Part shown: piece after piece, positions 1-5,148 of the stretch
How the letters are laid out: each line of letters starts with the position of its first letter
Position numbering within the stretch: the first letter of the stretch is position 1
Source: Spirochaetales bacterium
GTDB taxonomy: Bacteria > Spirochaetota > Spirochaetia > Treponematales > UBA12059
Assembly (NCBI GenBank): GCA_004525355.1
Contig: SPCK01000143.1
Coordinates: 1-5,893, forward strand
Length of the DNA stretch: 5,893 nucleotides
Direction: 5' to 3'
Made by a program: the position numbers and the translations under genes
The notes under the pieces: generated by a model
Told to the model about the DNA's origin: nothing
What the model saw: the letters and a program-made list of their open reading frames with translations, nothing else
The model's database searches: none

Positions 1-917
1 AGCCAAGCTACGAGATCGTCGATCACCTCGTCCCTGTTCGTCTCGTGGATGAGGCAGTGCCGCGCGCCCTCGTAGTACTTGACCGTCAGGTCGGAGAGGC
101 CGAGCCGCGTTCGGTATCGCTCCACCAGGGGCTTGAGGTCCACCAGTCGAGCGTTCGAGGAATCCTCCGTTCCCGAGGCGATATACACCGGTAGATCCTT
201 GGGTATCCGCCGCTCGGACTCCTCGCGCCAGATCCTCCGGTAGGCAAGCGCCATCTCGAGGGACATGCCCGTGGAGAAGGGGAATCCGCAATCCGGGTCG
301 TCGTCGAAGGCCTTGACCTCCGCCGGATCGCGGCTTATCCACGCGCTCTTGCTGACTCCGGGAGCAAGGAAGGGCTTGTTGTAGCCGTCGAATACGAGCT
401 TGTCTGCAAGATTGTTCGTAGCATCCGGCCCCTTGAAAAGGATCATCAACCGGGCCAGGATGGGACCGAACAATGTGACCGATGCCGTCTGACTCCCGGT
501 CGATCCAATGAGGGCGGCGCCGGCGAGCCCGCTTCCCCATCGCTGTATATAGTCCTGCGCGAGGTGGCTCCCCCAGGAATGGCCGGCCATGAAGAGCGGG
601 ATGCCGGGATGGTCGGACCGTATCCTGTCCGAGAGCAAGGCGAGATCCCGGACGACCGCGTCCCAACCTCCCGGTCCCAGGCGTCCGAGCCCTCCGGTGG
701 CGGGAGCGGTCAGACCATGACCGCGATGATCGTTGGCATAGCAGGCGTATCCCGAAGAGCAGAGTCGCTCGGCCAGGGCGGCGTATCGTCCGGAGTGCTC
801 GGATACCCCGTGTGCGATCTGGACCGCCGCCGAGGGAGCTCCCGAGTCGGGTTCCCAGCGGCGGACGAACACGTCTACGCCCTCGGCGTCCTTCATCGAA
901 AAGGTCGTGGCTTTCAT
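1..917 (-). CDS. Alpha/beta hydrolase, monoacylglycerol lipase / lysophospholipase type (3' end cut by window)
   Basis: I translated this by hand from the ATG at 917; 305 codons are open down to the left edge, so the C-terminus is missing. It looks like a cytoplasmic serine hydrolase of the monoglyceride lipase/PldB group, which splits acylglycerols or lysophospholipids. Visible signatures in order: the oxyanion-side motif AHGVSEHSGRY (residues 35-45), NDHRGHG (62-68), the nucleophile elbow AGHSWG with Ser114, an acidic residue in SGTEDSS (Asp252), and GARH with His287 followed by ETNRDEV. The triad Ser114-Asp252-His287 is therefore complete. The usual family length is 280-320, so only a few residues are probably lost. 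There is no signal peptide. The start is supported by GGGGAGG at 923-929, five bases upstream, and by a strong promoter. The elbow reads GHSWG rather than the common GHSMG. The true substrate is not determinable. Confidence 0.9.
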   Translation of the reverse strand, partial: MKATTFSMKDAEGVDVFVRRWEPDSGAPSAAVQIAHGVSEHSGRYAALAERLCSSGYACYANDHRGHGLTAPATGGLGRLGPGGWDAVVRDLALLSDRIRSDHPGIPLFMAGHSWGSHLAQDYIQRWGSGLAGAALIGSTGSQTASVTLFGPILARLMILFKGPDATNNLADKLVFDGYNKPFLAPGVSKSAWISRDPAEVKAFDDDPDCGFPFSTGMSLEMALAYRRIWREESERRIPKDLPVYIASGTEDSSNARLVDLKPLVERYRTRLGLSDLTVKYYEGARHCLIHETNRDEVIDDLVAW

Positions 918-956
918 GGATTCCTCCCCATCGGTCGGTGATTCCCGGATGCGCGA

Positions 957-984
957 ATTCTAGTGCTTCGATCCGCGATGTCAA
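957..984 (-). promoter_or_regulatory. Sigma70-type promoter of the hydrolase gene
   Basis: Read on the minus strand there is a perfect -35 box TTGACA (984 to 979), a 16-base spacer, and a -10 box TAGAAT (962 to 957) with one mismatch to consensus. Transcription should start near 950 and give a leader of about 33 bases carrying the ribosome binding site at 923-929. This means the hydrolase is transcribed independently of the secreted-protein gene located upstream. No operator repeat is obvious. Confidence 0.7.
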
Positions 985-1223
985 GCTGACGAATTGCCTC
1001 ATCCAAATTCCAACCCATGCCGGGGCATACCGATCGCTCTTTGCCAACGGCTACGGCTACGCGTACCTGGGCAGCGCGCCGCGGCAGACATAGGCCGGAT
1101 GGCGCCCATTTGCACATCCTGTCAGGTCCCTGCGGCCTGACCGTCAAGGCGGTCGCTGGACAGTACGAGTGCATGCACGGCGGTAGCTACAACGGGATTA
1201 CGCCGACAGCGCCGCGCATTGCG
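985..1223. other. Intergenic stretch between the two minus-strand genes
   Basis: The whole gap between stop and start is 306 bases (918-1223); this is the part not taken by the hydrolase promoter and leader. Open frames crossing it in either direction have no recognisable protein signature. It holds a strong hairpin at 1121-1141 (separate entry), a short inverted repeat GACCG/CGGTC at 1139-1154 that overlaps the first hairpin, and the 10-base palindrome GTGCATGCAC at 1169-1178. I see no RNA gene. Confidence 0.6.
1121..1141 (-). terminator. Hairpin downstream of the secreted-protein gene, possible terminator without U-tract
   Basis: GTCAGGTC (1121-1128) pairs with GGCCTGAC (1134-1141). This is an 8-bp stem with one G-U pair and a 5-base loop. 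It lies about 80 bases past the stop of the upstream gene. No run of T follows it on the minus strand, so it is not a classical intrinsic terminator; it could serve as a 3' end stabiliser or a weak stop. Overlapping bases 1139-1154 can form an alternative small hairpin. Confidence 0.35.
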
Positions 1224-1230
1224 TCAATGC
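1216..1230 (-). terminator. Small hairpin over the stop codon of the secreted-protein gene
   Basis: GCATTG (1216-1221) and CAATGC (1225-1230) form a perfect 6-bp stem with a 3-base loop. The loop and stem include the TGA stop of the minus-strand gene at 1224-1226. No T-tract follows, so a terminator role is only a possibility, and a chance palindrome is equally plausible. Confidence 0.25.
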
Positions 1231-2600
1231 TTCGAGAAATACGCCGCCACGTTCAGGAGGAATTCCGTATTCTGGCCGACATCGGCTACCCTGCCTTGTG
1301 CGCCGTTGAACGCCCAGCCTATCAGCCAACCCGAGTCGACTAAAAGCATGCCCTTGCCCACGGCGCGCTCATCCTTGAGGACCATGACGGCTTTGCCGCG
1401 CCCGGCTGCCCTGCCTATGGCGCCGAAGTTGGCGCCGAACAGCCAGCGGTAGGTAAAGAGGGGATTCGTTTCCAGTTCCCGGAGTCGCTCCTTGAGGGCA
1501 TACCGCACTATTTCGGCCGATGACCAGATGCCGTTTACAATTCGCGAAGAGGCCGGGGCTTCAAGGAGCACCGAGAACCCCCGGGCGAAGGTGGTGATCA
1601 CGCCGATTTCATCGTCGTACACGACTTTCCGGATGCCTGCGAACAGAGGGCCGGTCAAGCTTTCCACGGCCAGGCCGGGTTCCGCGGTTATCACGATGCC
1701 GCCCACGGAAGCGCCAAACGGTCTGGCAAACGCGTTTATGTCCTCCACCCAGCTGGCGCCAGGTTCCAGAACATTCTCCGCGGACAGCCAGATTTTACCG
1801 CCCTGCATGTAGTAGCGCTCAAGGGCATCGACTTCCTCCTGAGTCACATCTACCTGGCCATCGCCGTCACCTTCTACTATCCACACCTGGGAGAAGTCCG
1901 ACAGGTCGATATCGGCAAGGTGCGCGAGAGTTCTCCGGTCGTGCGCGACCACGCCATGGCCGCCGTTCTTGAGCCTGTCGGTGAGCGGCTTGAGCTGTGC
2001 CGGTCCCATGTACCACACGCCGTTGGGATCCTCGGCGTCGTCTATGTTCGACATTACCCACAAGAGGATTGGTGCTTCGTCACCGGCGGCCTTGGTCAGC
2101 CACAGCGAATCCACGACCGGCTTGGCGCCTGGTTTCAGCCGTTCCACAAGCGCCCTGGCGATCGCCCGTATCCTGTCCTGTATGGGAGCGAGGTCTGAGT
2201 CCGCGATTATCTCCGTCGTCGCGAAAGCAACCACGCCGGTTGCGGTGCTGATCAGTTGCGTGGACAGGACAGCTGATTTTCCCCCGAAGTTTCCAAGACT
2301 TCCGGTAAGAATCCAATGCGCCCCGAGAACGTTTCCCGCGGCCACGGCGCCGTTGGAGTCGACGAGCCCGGACAAGTTCAGTTCCATCTCTTTCAGCTGT
2401 AGGTCCAGCGCCCTGCGGTCCAGCGTCCTGACAGCCGGATAGCGGGACAACTCCGCGGTGAACGCATCGATGACGAACCCTTCATACGCGGCAGGCGTAT
2501 CGAACCCGTTCACCGCGTATGCGGAGATCGCGATGACATCCTGTGCTGAGGCCATAGCACCCGCGAGCAAGAGCACAACGAGCGGTACCTGTTTTCTCAT
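1224..2600 (-). CDS. Secreted protein: CsgG/LpoB-like N-terminal domain plus GATase1-like C-terminal domain
   Basis: 458 residues. I chose the ATG at 2600 rather than the longer frame from 2684 because it begins a clean signal peptide (MRK, hydrophobic VPLVVLLLAGAMA, cleavage likely after ASA at residue 19) and has GGAG at 2607-2610, six bases upstream. There is no lipobox cysteine, so export to the periplasm or beyond is expected. Residues about 22-156 resemble the CsgG/LpoB/FlgO fold: VRTLDRRALDLQLKE (57-71), then LSGLVDSNGAVAAGNVLGA (76-94) and WILTGSL (96-102). In that family such domains assemble at the outer membrane or activate penicillin-binding proteins. From about 175 the protein looks like a GATase1/ThuA/DUF4350-type Rossmann domain: VWIVEGDGDG, EEVDALERYYMQGGKIWL, and an end in NTEFLLNVAAYF. 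No catalytic Cys is apparent, so a binding or structural role is likelier than amidotransfer. The domain calls come from motif memory and the function is unknown. Confidence 0.8.
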   Translation of the reverse strand: MRKQVPLVVLLLAGAMASAQDVIAISAYAVNGFDTPAAYEGFVIDAFTAELSRYPAVRTLDRRALDLQLKEMELNLSGLVDSNGAVAAGNVLGAHWILTGSLGNFGGKSAVLSTQLISTATGVVAFATTEIIADSDLAPIQDRIRAIARALVERLKPGAKPVVDSLWLTKAAGDEAPILLWVMSNIDDAEDPNGVWYMGPAQLKPLTDRLKNGGHGVVAHDRRTLAHLADIDLSDFSQVWIVEGDGDGQVDVTQEEVDALERYYMQGGKIWLSAENVLEPGASWVEDINAFARPFGASVGGIVITAEPGLAVESLTGPLFAGIRKVVYDDEIGVITTFARGFSVLLEAPASSRIVNGIWSSAEIVRYALKERLRELETNPLFTYRWLFGANFGAIGRAAGRGKAVMVLKDERAVGKGMLLVDSGWLIGWAFNGAQGRVADVGQNTEFLLNVAAYFSKH

Positions 2601-2755
2601 GGCAAACTCCGGCAGAACGGATGGCTGATAAACTGCTGACAAAGTCGATTGCCCTGCCAGCACCCTTTGCAATTGTTCAAACACCTTGCGGTATGCTGCG
2701 TAATTGCAGCATCAATGTAGCTGATGACAGCCCGCATTCGCGGTTGGTCATCAGC
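2601..2755 (-). promoter_or_regulatory. Structured 5' leader of the secreted-protein gene (three hairpins)
   Basis: This is the predicted untranslated leader, from a transcription start near 2755 to the ATG at 2600. It contains three separate inverted repeats. The first is a nested 36-base hairpin at 2720-2755. The second is a perfect 7-bp stem ATGCTGC/GCAGCAT with a 6-base loop at 2693-2712. The third is an 8-bp stem with one G-U pair, TGCTGACA (2634-2641) with TGCCAGCA (2655-2662), enclosing a 13-base loop. The third hairpin ends about 24 bases before the ribosome binding site. I recognise no known riboswitch. The layout suggests post-transcriptional control or mRNA stabilisation, which is inference. 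Confidence 0.45.
2720..2755. repeat. Nested perfect inverted repeat at the predicted transcription start
   Basis: GCTGATGAC (2720-2728) is exactly complementary to GTCATCAGC (2747-2755). Inside it, CCGC (2732-2735) pairs with GCGG (2740-2743) around an ATTC tetraloop, separated from the outer stem by symmetric 3-base gaps. The element therefore folds as 9 bp, a 3x3 internal loop, 4 bp and a tetraloop. Its edge coincides with the predicted start of transcription. It could be a 5' mRNA-capping hairpin or a two-half-site operator with centres 27 bp apart. No T-tract follows on either strand, which argues against an intrinsic terminator. Confidence 0.6.
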
Positions 2756-2761
2756 GTGCTA

Positions 2762-2790
2762 ATTATCAGTCCATGGCGTTCGCCTGTCAA
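2762..2790 (-). promoter_or_regulatory. Sigma70-type promoter of the secreted-protein gene
   Basis: On the minus strand there is a perfect TTGACA (2790 to 2785), a 17-base spacer, and GATAAT (2767 to 2762) with one mismatch to TATAAT. The start of transcription would fall near 2755, at the edge of the nested inverted repeat. The promoter sits only about 20 bases from the point where the decayed transporter sequence begins on the opposite strand. Confidence 0.65.
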
Positions 2791-2810
2791 ATTGCCACCC
2801 GCGTCCGCTC

Positions 2811-3179
2811 CGCAGGCTCGCGACGGTCCTGGCGTGGTCCACGGTCGGAACGAGCGCCGGCCAGATCATCATGTAGGGCTTCGTGAAGAGGAGCATACCG
2901 GTCTGGCTGCGGTGCGGGATAATCGTGCTCCCGTCGATGATCGTGATCATGATAGGACTCGATCCGACTGCGACCCTGGTCCTCAGCCAAGTGTGCCTCA
3001 GCTTCGGCATGCCGTTCGTCGTCATTCCGCTGATCATGTTCCCATCCGACAGGAAATTGATGGGAGCCTTCGCGAGCAAGCGCCCCGTCGTGTTCGCCGC
3101 GGTCATCATCGCGGCCATCATCATGGCGCTCAACCTGTACCTGATCATACAAGCACTGCTCCCGGAGGTACTGGCATGC
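2811..3179 (+). pseudogene. Remnant of NRAMP-family Mn/Fe transporter (MntH type), C-terminal quarter only
   Basis: The plus-strand frame reads STVGTSAGQIIM, an amber codon TAG at 2874-2876, then GFVKRSIPVWLR, matching the conserved NRAMP segment (GT-AGQ-hydrophobic-M-Q/E-GF-IP-W-R) with the stop exactly at the Q/E position. After it come GLDPTATLVLSQVCLSFGMP and an SDRKLMG motif, then a final hydrophobic helix near 3087-3160. In family terms these are the end of TM8 and TM9-TM11. The first roughly 300 residues of a 410-440-residue transporter are absent, including the metal-binding DPGN and MPH motifs, and the frames before about 2811 show no NRAMP similarity. A GTG at 2883 could restart translation of the fragment, but its frame runs past the normal end to 3326 in unrelated sequence. 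It cannot be a working transporter. Confidence 0.85.
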
Positions 3180-3466
3180 AACGGATTCTCGTCCCGCTTG
3201 ACGGTTCTCTTGAGCGTGCCTTTGCATTATACTCGAAGAGTCTGGGCGGAGCCATTTTCGTCGCGCAGACTCATGGCAGATTCGGTCTCGGTGCCTTCTG
3301 GGACGGCAGCGCGGCGGCCTGCATAGTCGCGCGCCTGCGATGTCCCGCGCTGCTCGTTCTGTCGGAGCGGAGCGACCGGACGCAATTGCCAGCTGGTACG
3401 GAAAATACGGGCAGCCGGGGGGCAACCCTTGCAGACTCCATCGACGGATACAAGGAGAATATATGA
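3176..3466 (+). pseudogene. Universal stress protein (UspA family) with large internal deletion
   Basis: An ATG at 3176 with GGAGG at 3164-3168 opens a 96-residue frame. It starts with the typical Usp N-terminus MQRILVPLDGS, then after a few residues (around 15-24) jumps to the Usp C-terminal region SLGGAIFVAQTHGRFGLG...GS..., ending PALLVLSE at about residue 64. The ATP-loop pattern G-2X-G-9X-G(S/T) is kept as Q-TH-G-9X-GS, with the first Gly replaced by Gln. Usp domains are normally 140-150 residues, so about 80 from the middle are missing. The last 30 or so residues look like translated intergenic DNA and stop at the TGA overlapping the kduI ATG. The frame is open and could be translated, but the fold is unlikely to form. 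It follows the NRAMP remnant, as Usp genes or domains sometimes do. Confidence 0.75.
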
Positions 3467-4299
3467 AACTTGACATTCGGTATTCTAGTCATCCTGCAGA
3501 CGTCAGGAGCTACGATACGGAGGAACAGCGGAAGAGTTTCCTGGTGGAGAACATCTTCGCCGAGGACGAAATCCTGCTGACCTACAGTCACCAGGACCGC
3601 GTGGTTTTCGGTGGCGCCATGCCCTTGAAAGGAAGGCTCCTGCTTGAATCCGGAAAGGATTTCGGTACCGAGTATTTCCTTGCACGGCGAGAGCTGGGCG
3701 TCATCAATATCGGTGGTCCCGGGAGGATGATCCCTGACGACGCGGTCATCGAAATGCTCAAGGGCGATGGAGCCTACGTCGGCATGGGAACGAAGACCGT
3801 TTCGTTCGAATCCGATTCCGCGACGGACCCGGCCAAGTTCTATCTGGTTAGCGCCCCTGCACACCAGTCATACCCGACGGTGAAGATCGCTTTCTCAAAC
3901 GCCAATCCCAAAAAACTCGGAACCGCGGACTTCTCGAATGCGCGTACGATATACCAGTATGTACATCCAGCGGTCTGCAAGAGTTGTCAGCTGGTGATGG
4001 GTCTGACGATCCTGGAAAAGGGGAGCGTCTGGAACACGATGCCATGCCATACCCATGAACGGCGGATGGAGGTCTACCTATATTTCGATATGGCTGCCGA
4101 TACAAAGGTGTTTCATTTCAACGGAACACCATCCGAAACCCGTCATCTGGTGGTCGCAAACGAACAGGCGGTCATCTCCCCGAGTTGGTCCATCCATTCG
4201 GGGGTAGGTACCGCGAGCTATACGTTCATCTGGGGTATGGCGGGTGAAAACCAGACTTTCGACGACATGGATTTTGTGGCACCGGAAAACCTCAAATAG
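3463..4299 (+). CDS. kduI: 5-dehydro-4-deoxy-D-glucuronate isomerase (4-deoxy-L-threo-5-hexosulose-uronate ketol-isomerase)
   Basis: 278 residues, equal to the E. coli KduI length. This cytoplasmic cupin-fold zinc enzyme converts 5-keto-4-deoxyuronate, made from lyase-generated unsaturated galacturonides, into 3-deoxy-D-glycero-2,5-hexodiulosonate. The metal site is complete: His196 and His198 in PCHTHERRMEVY, Glu203 in the same stretch, and His245 in WSIHSG, at the positions known for KduI. Typical blocks RSYDTEEQRKSFL (15-27), FGTEYFLARRELGVINIGG (67-85) and YQYVHP (164-169) are present. The ATG at 3463 is preferred over an upstream in-frame start at 3340 because it matches the family N-terminus and has AAGGAG at 3452-3457, five bases upstream. 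It overlaps the stop of the Usp remnant (ATGA) and is followed after 10 bases by kduD. I found no convincing promoter directly upstream. Confidence 0.97.
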   Translation: MKLDIRYSSHPADVRSYDTEEQRKSFLVENIFAEDEILLTYSHQDRVVFGGAMPLKGRLLLESGKDFGTEYFLARRELGVINIGGPGRMIPDDAVIEMLKGDGAYVGMGTKTVSFESDSATDPAKFYLVSAPAHQSYPTVKIAFSNANPKKLGTADFSNARTIYQYVHPAVCKSCQLVMGLTILEKGSVWNTMPCHTHERRMEVYLYFDMAADTKVFHFNGTPSETRHLVVANEQAVISPSWSIHSGVGTASYTFIWGMAGENQTFDDMDFVAPENLK

Positions 4300-4309
4300 G
4301 AGCGCATCG

Positions 4310-5080
4310 ATGGCGGGAATACTCGACTCATTCAAGCTGGACGGAAAAACGGCGATAGTGACCGGTTGCGGCAGGGGGCTGGGGCAGGGCATGTCCATCG
4401 CCCTCGCGGAGGCAGGCGCGGATATTTTCGGCGTCGGCTATCGGGCGGACGCGAACGAGACGAAGGCCCGGGTCGAGGCGACCGGCCGCAAGTTCGAATA
4501 CATGCAGGCGGATCTTCAGTCCATCGAACCTGTCCACGCGATTTTCGAGAAGACCATCGCGAGCTTTGGCCACGTTGATATCCTCGTCAACAACGCGGGC
4601 ATCATCAAACGGAATGATTCGATCGACTTCACCGAGAAGGATTGGGACGACGTCATGAACGTCAACTTGAAGACGGTGTTCTTCATGTGCCAGACCGCCG
4701 CCAGACACTATATCGCGCAGAAAAGCGGCGGGAAGATAATCAATATCGCCTCGATACTAAGCTTCCAGGGAGGCATCCGGGTGCCGGCGTATACAGCTGC
4801 GAAGGGCGGGATCAAGGGCATCACCATGCTCATGGCCAACGAATGGGCCAAGTACGGCATCAACACCAACTCGATCGCGCCCGGGTACATGGAAACGGAC
4901 ATAACCGCAAAGTTGCGCGCCGATGCCAATCGCAACGCAGCCATACTGGAACGCATTCCAGCTGCCCGATGGGGTGAAGCCAGGGATTTGGGCGGTGCCG
5001 TCGTGTTCCTTGCATCCAGTGCATCGGATTACGTGAACGGCTTTACCATCGCCGTCGATGGTGGTTGGCTGGGCCGATAG
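4310..5080 (+). CDS. kduD: 2-deoxy-D-gluconate / 2-keto-3-deoxygluconate 3(5)-dehydrogenase, SDR family
   Basis: 256 residues, close to the usual 251-255. This NAD-dependent short-chain dehydrogenase reduces 3-deoxy-D-glycero-2,5-hexodiulosonate, the KduI product, to 2-keto-3-deoxygluconate. The nucleotide fold shows TGCGRGLG (18-25) and NNAG (94-97). The catalytic tetrad is complete: Asn119 (NVN), Ser148, Tyr161 and Lys165 (YTAAK), followed by the PG turn (191-192). The N-terminus ILDSFKLDGKTAIVTG and the ending VDGGWLGR are KduD-like. The start is set by GGAG at 4299-4302, which overlaps the kduI stop codon and lies seven bases before the ATG; an upstream frame from 4244 lies inside kduI and is not needed. 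The 10-base spacing makes co-transcription and translational coupling with kduI very likely. The alternative is a general 3-oxoacyl reductase-like SDR, but position beside kduI argues strongly for KduD. Confidence 0.95.
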   Translation: MAGILDSFKLDGKTAIVTGCGRGLGQGMSIALAEAGADIFGVGYRADANETKARVEATGRKFEYMQADLQSIEPVHAIFEKTIASFGHVDILVNNAGIIKRNDSIDFTEKDWDDVMNVNLKTVFFMCQTAARHYIAQKSGGKIINIASILSFQGGIRVPAYTAAKGGIKGITMLMANEWAKYGINTNSIAPGYMETDITAKLRADANRNAAILERIPAARWGEARDLGGAVVFLASSASDYVNGFTIAVDGGWLGR

Positions 5081-5148
5081 TCAATCCACCTTCGATCCTC
5101 CCCGACCTTGACGGCGCGACAATGGGCGGTACACAAGTGCTGCGCGCA
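5081..5148. other. Convergent gap between kduD and the aldolase gene
   Basis: These 68 bases separate two genes that face each other, where a bidirectional terminator would be expected. The best pairing I find is GCGCG (5114-5118) with CGCGC (5143-5147) around a 24-base loop, with no T-tract on either side. I see no convincing terminator. Confidence 0.5.

Noticed and set aside
1169..1178. Palindrome GTGCATGCAC as an operator
   Set aside because: A single 10-base palindrome far from either promoter has no supporting context and is easily due to chance.
2601..2684. Longer N-terminus (28 extra residues) for the secreted CsgG/LpoB-like protein
   Set aside because: It would bury the signal peptide behind a non-hydrophobic segment. 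The ATG at 2600 has its own GGAG, and the extra stretch overlaps the hairpin-rich leader.
3198..3233. Possible plus-strand promoter TTGACG ... TATACT inside the Usp remnant for kduI
   Set aside because: The boxes are 24 bases apart, well outside the 16-18 base range, and the TTGACG is part of the conserved Usp coding sequence (LDGS region).
3340..3462. Extended start for KduI at 3340
   Set aside because: The first 41 residues lie inside the Usp remnant and have no KduI similarity. The ATG at 3463 matches the known N-terminus, length and metal-ligand numbering.
2621..3466. Single 281-residue plus-strand reading frame spanning the region
   Set aside because: Only its last 96 codons (from 3176) have family similarity (Usp). 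The first part is low-complexity, arginine/histidine-rich translation running out of frame across the NRAMP remnant and the promoter of the minus-strand gene.
2759..3476. Minus-strand open frames of 140 and 229 residues opposite the NRAMP/Usp remnants
   Set aside because: Their composition (Arg/His/Asp-rich repeats) is that of antisense shadows, and no protein family signature is visible.
5114..5147. GCGCG/CGCGC inverted repeat as a bidirectional terminator
   Set aside because: Five base pairs around a 24-base loop with no T-tract is too weak to call.
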